A DNA stretch of 51,498 nucleotides, from assembly GCA_040752915.1 (NCBI GenBank), contig JBFMHB010000013.1, positions 1 through 51,498 of the forward strand, read 5' to 3'. Shown in pieces: positions 16,084 to 27,000 of the stretch. Positions within the stretch are counted from its first letter, which is position 1; every line of letters starts with the position of its first letter. The notes beneath the pieces were generated by a model. It made no database searches. It was not told the DNA's origin and worked only from the letters and a program-made list of their open reading frames with translations. The translations under genes were made by a program, and so were the position numbers. Source of the DNA: Acidobacteriota bacterium (GTDB lineage Bacteria > Acidobacteriota > UBA4820 > DSQY01).

Positions 16084-16875
16084 CTAGAAAATGGCGGCGA
16101 GCGCCACGCGGACGCCGACCCAGACGAAGTAAAGGACCACCACGGCGGCGGCGGCGGGCGCCACCCGACAGCGGGCGGCGGCGGCCAGCCCCACCGAGAG
16201 GAGGAAGATCATCCAGGCCTTGAAGAGGTCCAGGGACTGGAGAAGCGCGTACAGGGGCTTGGAGGTGGACTCGCGGTCCAGGAGGGCCGCCGGGTTCGTG
16301 GCCAGGGCGTTCTGGATGTCGATGGAGTTGGGGTCCTTGACGAAGAGGATCACGATGAAGAGGACGGCGGCGACCGTCATGGGGAGCATGGCGAAGCCCA
16401 CCGCCAGCAGGCTCCTCTTGAAGTTGATCTCGAAACCGAAGGCCAGGAGCACCAGCCAGAAGAGCGCCGCCAGGAAGAGCACCGTCACCACGAGAAAGAG
16501 GCAGGCGAAAAAGGCGGTGAAGGCGGCGGGCCGGGAGGCTTCCCTCTCGGCGGCCTCTTCGATCTGCGCGTCGCTGAGCTGGTCCGCGAAGCGGCTCTGG
16601 CGGATCTGGTCCCGCACGAACTGCTTCATGTCCACCCGGTTCCGCATCAAGACCACGCTCACCACGTTGAAGATCATGATGAGGACCAGCGGGACGGCGA
16701 CGAGAGTCCAGTGGCGCTCCACGATCCGCTTGAACGTCTCCCCAGGGGAGAGAAACGCCCCCGTCACGGCCTGCAGGGGGGCGATGGGGGCCGGGGCGGG
16801 CGCGGACGGAGTGGGGGCCTCCGCGGGTACGGCCTCCGGGCGGTTTTCACCGTGGGTCGGGTTGTTCTCGTTCAT
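16084..16875 (-). CDS. YIP1-family multi-spanning membrane protein
   Basis: Encodes 263 aa. A Pro/Ala-rich cytoplasmic tail (residues 1-35) leads to the motif LSPGETFKRIVE, typical of bacterial Yip1-domain proteins. Five likely transmembrane helices follow (first at about residues 57-76, the last at the C-terminus). There is a charged loop DAQIEEAAEREASRP between the first two. The function of bacterial Yip1 proteins is unknown. Its position between the tolC-like gene and the MacA-like adaptor suggests it supports the exporter, for example in assembly or in lipid or substrate delivery. GGAGG lies 5 bases before ATG 16875. Confidence 0.75.
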   Translation of the reverse strand: MNENNPTHGENRPEAVPAEAPTPSAPAPAPIAPLQAVTGAFLSPGETFKRIVERHWTLVAVPLVLIMIFNVVSVVLMRNRVDMKQFVRDQIRQSRFADQLSDAQIEEAAEREASRPAAFTAFFACLFLVVTVLFLAALFWLVLLAFGFEINFKRSLLAVGFAMLPMTVAAVLFIVILFVKDPNSIDIQNALATNPAALLDRESTSKPLYALLQSLDLFKAWMIFLLSVGLAAAARCRVAPAAAAVVVLYFVWVGVRVALAAIF

Positions 16876-16944
16876 GACTTCCTCCCCTTCCGAGAAGTCG
16901 GCGACCGGTTGATCCGGCGATCAAGCGATCAAGGACCTCAGGAA

Positions 16945-18492
16945 CTACTTGATTTCGATGCCGTGGGTCTCGAAGTAAACCCCCACGGCCCGGTCCAGCG
17001 CGGACATGGCCAGCTTCGCATCGAGGATCGCCCTCAGGAGGCCGGATTCCGCCGCGGCCAGGTCGTTCTGGTAGGACAGCACGTTGAAGGCCGTGGACAG
17101 GCCGTTGTCGTACTTCTTTCGTTCGGCGTCGAGCTTCTCCTCCTGAAGGCGGAGGGTGAGCCGGGCGGCGGCCACGCGCTTCCGCGCGGCCTCCAACCCC
17201 CTCAGGCTGGAGCGCACCTCGTTGGCGATCGTCAGGGTCTGCTTTTGAAGGGCGATCTCCTGGGCCGTCTGGGCCAGCCGGAACTGCTGGAACTGGTAAC
17301 GGGCGGCCCGGTTGCCCAGGGGGACCTTGAGGGCCAGGGCCACGTAGTAGGACTTGTAATCGAGGCCCGTGACCTGCTCCCATGCGTCGGGGAAGGTCAG
17401 GTCGCTCACCTGTCCCGTGAGCGGGTTGACGTAGTAGCCCGAGATGCCGTTGTAGGTGAGGCCCGCCGAGAGGTCCAGGCTGGGCAGGGTCTGGTTCTTG
17501 GACCAACGCGTATCGAGCTTGGCGCGCTCCACCTTCTCCTTGGCGGCGATCAATTCGGGGCGCGTTTTCAGGGCCTGGGCGAGAAGGTCCTTCTCTTCGT
17601 ACTCCCCTCCGGTGACCACGGCCTCGTCGGTGGGCTGGATCTCCTGAAGCCATTCCGGACTGTCCTGGGTGATCCCCAACGCGAGCTTCAGGATGTCCGC
17701 CGAGTCCCCCACGGCCTGCTGGGAAGCGATGATTTCCTGCTCGCGGGCGGCCACCTGGGCGTCGGCGGCCACCTGCTCGATGGGGGCCAGCACGCCCACC
17801 TCGATCTTCTTCCGCGTCTCCTCCTGGAACGTCTTGGCCAGGTCGAGGGACCGGCGGCGCACCTCCAGGTCGCGGATGGCGTAGACGAGGTTCCAATAGT
17901 CCCGCTCCACCTGGACGAGGGCGTCACGGAGGCCCGCTTGATACTGGGCGTCGGCCACGGTGCGGTCGATCTTGGCCTGGAGGACGGAGCGGCTGGCGAC
18001 CTGCTTTCCGAAGCCCTTCAGGAGAGGCACGGTCGTCCCGAGGGCCGCCGAACTCCCGTAGGTGGGGTTCAGGATGGAGTACAGGGAGTTCGTGCGGGAC
18101 TTGTAGTTGTCCCATTGGAGCGTGAAGGTCTGGCCCCACGGCGCGAACTGGGAGAGCCCCAGGTTGTACTGGTCCTGGCGGCTCATGTAGAGGCTCGCGG
18201 AGCCCCCGGCCTGCAGGACGCTGGACGTGGGCTGGCGGTTGACCCCCGTGGACCAGTCAAAGGAGAGGTTCGGGTCGTAAAGGCCGTAGGCTCCTTTGAG
18301 CGCGGCCTGGGCCTGGTCCCGATTGATCTCCTGGACCCGCACGTCGAAGTTTTTTTCCAGTGCGATCTTCAGGGCATCCTGGAGTGAAAGGGACAGGGTC
18401 CCTTCTCCCTCCTGAGCCCGGACCGCCGCGCCCGTCCCGAGAAGGGCCAGGGTGAGGACGCAGAGAAACCCGCCGGACCGGTGCTTTTTCAT
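16945..18492 (-). CDS. TolC-family outer-membrane efflux channel
   Basis: Encodes 515 aa with a signal peptide (about residues 1-26, AAVRAQ end). It has the internal two-fold repeat of the OEP family: long coiled-coil helices with Ala/Leu heptads (for example TIANEVRSSLRGLEAARKR) alternate with barrel strands. It forms the trimeric outer-membrane duct of a tripartite exporter. ATG 18492 follows GGAGG with a 5-base spacer. It is the first structural gene of the efflux operon, 109 bases after the response-regulator gene and 69 bases before the YIP1 gene. Confidence 0.9.
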   Translation of the reverse strand: MKKHRSGGFLCVLTLALLGTGAAVRAQEGEGTLSLSLQDALKIALEKNFDVRVQEINRDQAQAALKGAYGLYDPNLSFDWSTGVNRQPTSSVLQAGGSASLYMSRQDQYNLGLSQFAPWGQTFTLQWDNYKSRTNSLYSILNPTYGSSAALGTTVPLLKGFGKQVASRSVLQAKIDRTVADAQYQAGLRDALVQVERDYWNLVYAIRDLEVRRRSLDLAKTFQEETRKKIEVGVLAPIEQVAADAQVAAREQEIIASQQAVGDSADILKLALGITQDSPEWLQEIQPTDEAVVTGGEYEEKDLLAQALKTRPELIAAKEKVERAKLDTRWSKNQTLPSLDLSAGLTYNGISGYYVNPLTGQVSDLTFPDAWEQVTGLDYKSYYVALALKVPLGNRAARYQFQQFRLAQTAQEIALQKQTLTIANEVRSSLRGLEAARKRVAAARLTLRLQEEKLDAERKKYDNGLSTAFNVLSYQNDLAAAESGLLRAILDAKLAMSALDRAVGVYFETHGIEIK

Positions 18493-18601
18493 TCCATCCT
18501 CCGTTCCAAGAGGAGACATACGTCGGGTTGCCGCCGGAAGTTTACGGGACCACGCCCCGGCGGGAGGCGCCTGCCTCCTGCGGCCAGAGTTTTCCACAGC
18601 C

Positions 18602-18979
18602 TCACGGCTTCTTCATCACCGAATCGAGGATCATGAGAAAGGCGGCCTGTTGGGCCGGCTCCTCCTTGTTGATCACGGCCAGGCAGGAGCCCCTCGGAAA
18701 GAGCGCGTGAAGGCGCTCGGCGTCCCATCCGCTGGTGATCACCACGCGGCGCCGGTCGACCCCCTGGGCGACGGCCACGTCCAGGAGTTTCCGGCCGTCC
18801 AGCACGGGCATCTCCAGATCCAGCATGAGCAGGTGGAGGTGGGGGCCGAAGGACCGGACGGCGGACATGGGATCGGTCTGGGTCTCCACCGCCACCCGGC
18901 CGGGGTATCGGTCCTCCAAAAAGGCCTTCCAGTGGTCCACAAAGGACCGGTGATCGTCCACGATCAAAATTCGCTTCAT
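18602..18979 (-). CDS. Stand-alone response-regulator receiver domain
   Basis: Encodes 125 aa, a single REC domain. Acidic pocket Asp8/Asp9 (IVDDH), phospho-acceptor Asp54 (LMLDLEMP) and the conserved Lys in VINKE are present. There is no output domain, so it works by protein-protein contact or in a phosphorelay. No histidine kinase is adjacent. It sits 109 bases upstream of the tolC-like gene on the same strand and may share its transcript. Whether it controls the exporter is unknown. Confidence 0.8.
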   Translation of the reverse strand: MKRILIVDDHRSFVDHWKAFLEDRYPGRVAVETQTDPMSAVRSFGPHLHLLMLDLEMPVLDGRKLLDVAVAQGVDRRRVVITSGWDAERLHALFPRGSCLAVINKEEPAQQAAFLMILDSVMKKP

Positions 18980-18996
18980 GCCGTCCCCGCACGACG

Positions 18997-19025
18997 AGCC
19001 TAGACCCGTGACGGCGAAGATGCAA
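18997..19025 (-). promoter_or_regulatory. Weak candidate promoter of the receiver/efflux operon
   Basis: On the minus strand TTGCAT (19025-19020) and TAGGCT (19002-18997) are separated by 17 bases and lie just before the receiver-domain gene. Each hexamer matches only three of six consensus bases. Confidence 0.25.
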
Positions 19026-19166
19026 CGGCCTGCCTTGCGGCCGGAGAGATGGAAACGGCGAGGCCGGTCCCCTCCCGCCCGGCGCCCTCCCCCGGGCGCC
19101 ACATGTCCTATACTGCCGGCGCGGGGGAACGGAATGACCGGCCGCGCCGCGTCGTTGGAGAGGACC

Positions 19167-20009
19167 ATGAAGGTCGTTCGGGCCAAGAAGTACGGTTTCT
19201 GTTCGGGCGTCAGGGTGGCGGACCTCAAGGTCCGCCGGTTCGCCGCCCAGGGGGGGCGGGGGGCCATCCTGGGCCAGGTGGTCCACAACGAGCGCGTGGT
19301 GGAGGACCTGGAGAGGCTGGGAATCAGGACGGTCCACAGCCTCGAGGAGGTCGCGGAGCCCGTGGTGGTCTTCTCGGCCCACGGCGTCCCACCCTCGTTC
19401 CACGAGAGGGCCCGCGGCCTCGGCCTGGAGATCCTGGATACGACCTGCAAATTCGTGTACGACATCCACAAGGAAGCGCAAGCGGCCCTGGAGGAGGGCG
19501 CCCACCTGGTCTTCGTGGGAGACCCCCAGCACCGGGAAGTGGTGGGATACACCCGGGACCTGGATCCCTCCACCTACCACATCGTTCAGGGCCTGGACCA
19601 GGCGCGGGAGATCTCCTGGGAGGCCTACCCGTCCCTCCGGATTCTGTACCAGACCACCCTCAACGCCGAGGATTTCGAAGACGTGGTGACCCACATCGAG
19701 TCCCGGAACCCCAACACCCGCCGGGCCGACACCATCTGCTACGCCACGAAACAAAACCAGGACGCGGCCCGGGAACTCGCGCAGGACCCCTCCGTGGGGG
19801 CCGTGGTGGTGATCGGCGGGAAGCAGTCGGCGAACACCCGGCACCTGTTCGAAATCTGCTCCCGCATCAAGCCTTCGGCCCTCGTTCAGGGGAAGGAAGA
19901 CCTCGATCCCGCCTGGCTGGCCGGGTTTTCGGTGGTGGGGCTCACGGCGGGGGCCTCCACGCCGGACTACGTCATCGACGAGGTGGAGGCGGCGCTCCTG
20001 GCCCTCTAG
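19167..20009 (+). CDS. ispH: 4-hydroxy-3-methylbut-2-enyl diphosphate reductase
   Basis: Encodes 280 aa. It is the last enzyme of the MEP isoprenoid pathway and makes IPP and DMAPP with a 4Fe-4S cluster. The three cluster cysteines are Cys12 (GFCSGV), Cys94 (DTTCKFV) and Cys191 (ICYATKQNQ). Conserved substrate-binding groups His40 (VVHNE) and His72 (SAHGVPP) and the block GGKQSANTRHL are present. The length is slightly short but complete. GGAGAGGA precedes ATG 19167. A TATACT hexamer at 19109-19114 may be a -10 element, without a clear -35. The stop codon shares the four bases CTAG (20006-20009) with the stop of the convergent transglutaminase-like gene. Confidence 0.93.
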   Translation: MKVVRAKKYGFCSGVRVADLKVRRFAAQGGRGAILGQVVHNERVVEDLERLGIRTVHSLEEVAEPVVVFSAHGVPPSFHERARGLGLEILDTTCKFVYDIHKEAQAALEEGAHLVFVGDPQHREVVGYTRDLDPSTYHIVQGLDQAREISWEAYPSLRILYQTTLNAEDFEDVVTHIESRNPNTRRADTICYATKQNQDAARELAQDPSVGAVVVIGGKQSANTRHLFEICSRIKPSALVQGKEDLDPAWLAGFSVVGLTAGASTPDYVIDEVEAALLAL

Positions 20010-21325
20010 GGCGCCTCAGGGCTTTCGGAGGGTCCTCTCGAGGGAGCGGACCTGTCTTGGCCCGGGGGCGCCGCGTCGAAGCGGATCAGAACCGTATACC
20101 CGGTGCGGTCCGGATAGCGGGCCGCAACCTTGATCTCCCCCGGCCGAATCTTGACCGTTCCCTCGAACCCCCCCGGACCCGGCCTCAGCCGCTCCCACTT
20201 GCGGCCCGTCACCACGACGGCCTCCACCGCTCCCGGAGCTGTGAGGCGGAAGGTCTCCCTCCGCCCGGTCCCCAGGGGGCTTCGAAGGGGAGAGAGCAGG
20301 GCGCAACCGAGGTCCACGTATTCCTGGTACAGGTAGGGAAACCGGGACTCCGGCCCCGCGCCCGCCGAGGCCTCCACGAGCAGGTCCGCCGCCCAGGCGA
20401 GGGGCTCCGGACCCCCGCCCCTCCGCGCGAGGAGACGGAGGACGTAGAGGCCCCGGGAGGGGCAGAGGGCGCGCACGGTGACCCTTCCCTCGCTCCGCAG
20501 GACCAGGGTCCGGTCGCCCTGGTCCGCGCCGTCCCGGCTCAGGAGACGGGCCATGAGGCACACGTTCCGGGGCGCTTCAACGAAAAGGACCGCCTCTTCG
20601 CCGACCCGGAGGCGCGCCGGAGGGCCCCCGATCCAGGAAAGCCCCAGCTCATGGAAGGTGGATTGGACGTGGGGGAGCGCCTCGAAGGCCTTCCGGGACA
20701 GGGGAGGGTCCAGAAACTGATGGGAGGGATCGTCGGGGAAGTGGGTTTCGAAAAAGAGCCGGGGCGGAGTGAAAAAAAAGAAGCCGTCGAACCGGCGGAC
20801 GAAACGTCCCTTCTCATCGGTCCGTCCGGCCCCCCAGGTGCAATCGACCAGGTTCCAGCGGTCCGAGGCCCAGACCGCGTTCCATGCGTGGTTGGGGGGG
20901 CCTTCCGTGGCGTCGCCCACGAGGTAGGTCCTTCCCTTTCCGAATCCCGAAATGACGGCACATTTCAGGCCCGAGGCGGCGCAGAGGGCTTCGTAAAGGC
21001 CGGCGTACCCGAAGCACACGGCTTCCCGGGCGGAGAGGACCTGGGCGGGGGGCGCCTCGACGGTCCCCTCCGGCTCGGCGTAGGCGATCCGGTCCGCGAT
21101 CCAGCGGAAGAGGGCCCTCGCCTTTTCCTCCTCCGTGCGGGCGGGGCTCCCTGGGCCGGTCAGGTATGCCGCCAGGGACTCCACCGTGCGCTCGGCCTCG
21201 ACGGGGGCCGCCAGGGCGTGGGCGTCCACGGCGGAGTACGCTCCGGCCGGAGCCTGGCCCCGCAGGAGTGCGCCGCCCCACGTCCACGCCCAGATCAGGA
21301 TGGCCAGGCCATGCCTTCGTCCCAT
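20006..21325 (-). CDS. Secreted transglutaminase-like (cysteine protease fold) protein
   Basis: Encodes 439 aa with a signal peptide (about residues 1-23). The transglutaminase-core triad is visible: Cys104 in EAVCFGYAGLYEALC, His146 in NHAWNAV and Asp161 in VDCTWG. The region FFFFTPPRLFFETHFPDDPSHQFL after the core is typical of the kyphoscoliosis-peptidase-like (KY) subgroup. The C-terminal half (about 230-439) is beta-rich with no recognised fold. It may process or cross-link periplasmic or surface proteins; no substrate is known. It is convergent with ispH and divergent from the MshEN gene. Confidence 0.8.
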   Translation of the reverse strand: MGRRHGLAILIWAWTWGGALLRGQAPAGAYSAVDAHALAAPVEAERTVESLAAYLTGPGSPARTEEEKARALFRWIADRIAYAEPEGTVEAPPAQVLSAREAVCFGYAGLYEALCAASGLKCAVISGFGKGRTYLVGDATEGPPNHAWNAVWASDRWNLVDCTWGAGRTDEKGRFVRRFDGFFFFTPPRLFFETHFPDDPSHQFLDPPLSRKAFEALPHVQSTFHELGLSWIGGPPARLRVGEEAVLFVEAPRNVCLMARLLSRDGADQGDRTLVLRSEGRVTVRALCPSRGLYVLRLLARRGGGPEPLAWAADLLVEASAGAGPESRFPYLYQEYVDLGCALLSPLRSPLGTGRRETFRLTAPGAVEAVVVTGRKWERLRPGPGGFEGTVKIRPGEIKVAARYPDRTGYTVLIRFDAAPPGQDRSAPSRGPSESPEAP

Positions 21326-21413
21326 GGTTGGTCCCCTCAACCGATGCCCGGAAAGGCTCCTTGCCGCCCGGGAGGCTCCCGGTGTACTGTACGCTATAAG
21401 GAGGCGAATCCAC

Positions 21414-22019
21414 ATGGGACGGCCCAAATTGGGGGACCTGCTTCTGGAGGCCAACCTCATCGACGAAGTCCAGCTCCAGATCGCCCTCGAGGAGCAGAAA
21501 CTGAGGGGCACTCGCTTCGGATCCACCCTCATCCAGCTCCACTTCATCGACGAGAACGTGCTGACGGCCTTCCTCTCCCGCCAGCTCAACATGCCCTGCG
21601 TCTCCTTCGCGAACCTGGAGATCGCCCCCTCGGTCCTGGCCCTCGTGCCCAGGGGGCTCGCCCTGCGCTTCCACGCTCTGCCGATCAAGTCCGACGGGGC
21701 GCGCCTGTTCGTGGCGCTCGCGGATCCCATGGACCTGGACACCATCGAGAACCTCGAAAAGGTCACGGGCAAGTCGGTGGTGCCCATGGTGGCGCCCCAG
21801 TCGAGCCTGGAAGAGGCCCTGAGGCGTTTCTACCCCGAGGAGGCCCCCGAATCCGGCGGGGGTGAAGGCGCCGAATCGGGGCTCTTTCCCGAACTCATCC
21901 GCGAAATCGAGGAGATGGAGGTTTTCGGACGGCAATTCCAGGAGATCCGGGACCGCCTCGACCGAATCGAGGCCTCCCTCGCGGAAATCCGGGCCCTCCT
22001 GTCCGGACGGAAGGAGTGA
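21414..22019 (+). CDS. Stand-alone MshEN/GspE N-terminal domain protein
   Basis: Encodes 201 aa. Residues 4-140 match the N-terminal domain of type II secretion and pilus ATPases (PKLGDLLLEANLIDEVQLQIALEEQ, then a second half starting at LPIKSDGARLFVALADPMDLDTIENL). No ATPase domain follows. The C-terminal 45 residues form a charged coiled coil (FQEIRDRLDRIEASLAEIRALL). Some MshEN domains bind cyclic di-GMP through the paired LGxxLxxxxxI-type helices seen here, so a c-di-GMP adaptor role is possible. AAGGAGG at 21398-21404 precedes ATG 21414. Confidence 0.7.
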   Translation: MGRPKLGDLLLEANLIDEVQLQIALEEQKLRGTRFGSTLIQLHFIDENVLTAFLSRQLNMPCVSFANLEIAPSVLALVPRGLALRFHALPIKSDGARLFVALADPMDLDTIENLEKVTGKSVVPMVAPQSSLEEALRRFYPEEAPESGGGEGAESGLFPELIREIEEMEVFGRQFQEIRDRLDRIEASLAEIRALLSGRKE

Positions 22020-22085
22020 TCGGGGGTCCGGAGCGCATCGAAGGGGGTGGCGGGTGGACGACGGCGGCGCTTCCCGTTCATCTCC

Positions 22086-22114
22086 TTGAACAGGACGGAG
22101 ATATGCGGTAGGAT
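22086..22114 (+). promoter_or_regulatory. Predicted sigma-70 promoter of typA
   Basis: TTGAAC (22086-22091) and TAGGAT (22109-22114) are separated by exactly 17 bases, giving a leader of about 100 bases before the typA GTG. An imperfect inverted repeat (22116-22124 with 22130-22138) covers the expected start site and could be an operator. Confidence 0.6.
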
Positions 22115-22219
22115 ACCCATCTCCTCCACGGAGGTGGGCACCCTCACTCCAGGGCCCCAGGCCCGGCCCCACCCAATCGCCGAGGACGCCGCCCGCCGGT
22201 CCGGGCATCGGAGGCACGC

Positions 22220-24031
<1,812 letters not shown>

Positions 24032-24040
24032 ATCGGCCCT

Positions 24041-27000
24041 TCAGGCGGAGGCCCCGGGCCTCTCACGCTCCATCTTGAGGAAAGCCTCCACGACCCGGGG
24101 GTCGAATCGTACGCCCGATTCCTCGCGCAGGTAGGCGCGGACCCTCTCGGGCTTCCAGGCCTTCCGGTAGGGCCGGTCCGAGGTGAGGGCGTCCCAGGCG
24201 TCCACCACGGCGAAGATCCTCGCCGCCAGCGGAATCTCCTCTCCCTTGAGTCCGCGGGGGTATCCCCCTCCGTCCCAACGCTCGTGGTGCCCATAGGGGA
24301 TGTCGAGGGCGGGCCGAAGGAACTCGATGGGGTGCAGGAGTTCCTGGGCGTAGGTCACGTGGCGCTTCATGATCTCCCATTCTGAATCGGTGAGGGGGCC
24401 CGGCTTCAGGAGGATGCCGTCCGGGATGCCCATCTTTCCGATGTCGTGGAGCAGGGCGCCGCGCCGGACGTGGGCCAGGTCCGCCTCGGGGATGCCCAGG
24501 GCCCGCGCGAGGTCGAGCGTCATTTCGGCCACCCGCCGGGTGTGGCCCTGGGTCTCCTGGTCGCGCAGTTCCAGGGCCTTGGACCAGCCCTCCAGGGTCG
24601 TGTCGTAGGCCAGGGACAGTTCCAGGTTGGACTTCTGGAGGCCTTCGAAGAGGCTCATGTTCTCCACCGCGATGGCTCCCTGTCCGGCGAGGGTTTCCAG
24701 GAACTCCTGCCACTCTCGGTCCGGGGACAGGTAGGTCCGGTGGAACACCTCGAGCACCCCTTTGACCTGGCCCCTTGCGATCAGGGGGACGGCGAAGTAG
24801 GCGCGGAATTCTTCGGAGAGGAGAAGGGGGGAGCGCGCGAAGCTCTCGGGGGCGGCCTTGAGGTCGCTCACATGAATGGGCTTCCGCTCGATGGCGGCGC
24901 GCCCCGCGAAACACTCTCCGAGGGGGATGTGGCTGTGGCGGAGGGCCTCCGTGCGGAAGCCGCGCGAGGCGGCGAACTCGAGGGTCCGAGACGAGGGGTT
25001 GAGGAGGAGGACCGCCGCCGCGTCCACCTCGAGCTGGGAGATCGTGTGGTCCAGGAAGAGGTGGAGGGTGGAGCGCAGGTCCAGGCTGGAGGAAATGGCG
25101 GCGTCGATGGCGCGAAGGGCGGAGAGCCGGCGGAGCTGGAGCTGAATCCTGGCCTCCGACTCCTTGCGCCGGGTGATGTCCCGTACCGCCGTGACCCGGA
25201 CCGTCCGTCCCTGAAAGGGCAGGGGACGGGCCCGGCACTCCACCGGGAAGGTGCTTCCGTCCCTCCTCATGGACAGGAACTCCGCGGGGCTGTCGGAGAA
25301 GCCCTCCAGGTAAACCGCCGCGGCGGATCGGTGCTCGGGGGCGATGAATTCGAGGATGTCCTTCCCGACCACCTCCGGGAGGCTGTACCCCAGCATGTCC
25401 GCCATGCGCTGGTTCGCGTCCAGGAGCCGGCCTTTCTCGCTGATGCATACGCCCTCGAAGGCGGCCTCGGAGAGGCGGCGGAAGCGGTCCTCGCTCTCCC
25501 GAACTTCGGACGCCGCTCTCAGCCGTCCGATGGCCGTGGCCAGGAGGCCCGCCAGGGTGGAGAGGATTTCCAGATCCCGCTCGCTGAAGGCGGCCGGCTG
25601 GGCGCTTTCCGCATCGAGCACCCCGAGGATCCTCGTCCCGACGCGGAGCGGGACGCAGATCTCGGACCGCATGGCCGAGTCCATGGCGATGTAGTCCGGG
25701 TCCTTCATGGTGTCATCCACGCGGCGCGCCATTCCGGCCGCGGCCACCTTTCCGGTGACTCCCCGCCCGAGAGGGACCGGGCGGAGGGGAACCCGCGGGT
25801 CTCGGGAGTGATAGGACGGAGTGTGGACCAGGACACCCCGGGAGGCCTCCACCAAGAGCACCCCGCAGTTGTCCGGAAAGAGTCCGTCGCGGATGACCTC
25901 CGTGGCGTCCGCGATCAGCTTGGCCTCGTCCATCGCCTCCGCCGCGAGGGTGGCGACGGAGTTGAGGACCGTGAGTTCCTTGACCCTCCGGAGAAGGGCC
26001 TCCTCGGCCCTCGTGCGCTCGGTCACGTCGCGGGACGTGAGGACGATGCCCCGGATGGCGGGGTGCTCCAGGAGGTTGTTCCCGAGGGTCTCCACGTGAA
26101 GGTAATGGCCGTCCGCGTGGCGGAAGCGGTAGACCGTGGGAATGCCCGTGTTGGTCTGGTTCGAAACCCGCTGAAAGGCCTCCCGCGCGACAGGGATGTC
26201 GTCCGGATGTACGAATTCGAAGGGGGTCCGTCCCAGAAGCCCGTCCGGTCCGAATCCAAGCAGGCGCGCCACGCTCGGGCTTTCGAAGATCACCCTTCCC
26301 GTCGCGTCGTGGACCGTGATCATGTCGTAGGAATTCTGGACGAGCGTCCGAAACCGCTCCTCGCTGGCCTGGAGGGCCGCTTCCGCTCTGCGCCGCTGGT
26401 CCACCTCCGCGGCCAGATCGCGGTTCGTTCTGGCCAGTTCGGAGGTCCGATCGGCGACCTTGTCTTCGAGGGCGGCTCGAGCCTCCTCGAGGCGGCGGTT
26501 CAGGCGGTTCATCTCGCGGATGTCGAGCACCTGCCGGAGGAAGGCCAGCCCGATCATGACGAGGACGGCCAGGGAGCCGAGCGTCGAGGGGTGGGCCCCG
26601 GAGGCTTTATGGGTGGCCAGCCACGCGGCCAGCAGCCCGCCGTAGGCCAGGACGAGGGACGCGCCCACGAGGGGAGGGCGGGTCACCTCCGGCTGGTCGG
26701 GCCGGGCCGGGGACTCGATGGTCTGGATCCTCAGAACGGCGGCGAGACCCGCCGTCAGGTGGCTCAGGATGTACCCGAGGGTCAGCCAATTGCTCAAGGA
26801 GCGGTCTCCGGCGAGAATCTCGTAGCTGTACGCCACGTCCGTCACGATGAGGATCGCGGCGCTCAGGGCCAGGAGCCGGAAGACGCGGCTGGTGGCCGGG
26901 TCCCCGTGGCGGAAGAGAAGCGTCATGGCGGCCCAGAGCAGGGCCAGGTCTCCGAGAGGGTAGGCGAGGGTGAGCAGGAGAGCCGCCGGCGCGGTCTCCG

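Noticed and set aside
14812-18387. A very long (1191-codon) plus-strand open frame opposite the efflux operon
   Set aside because: It is a shadow produced by high GC at third codon positions; the minus-strand frames carry clear ABC, adaptor, YIP1 and TolC signatures.
18564-18582. Hairpin GGAGGC/GCCTCC between the receiver and tolC-like genes
   Set aside because: No T-tract follows on either strand, so I do not call it a terminator.
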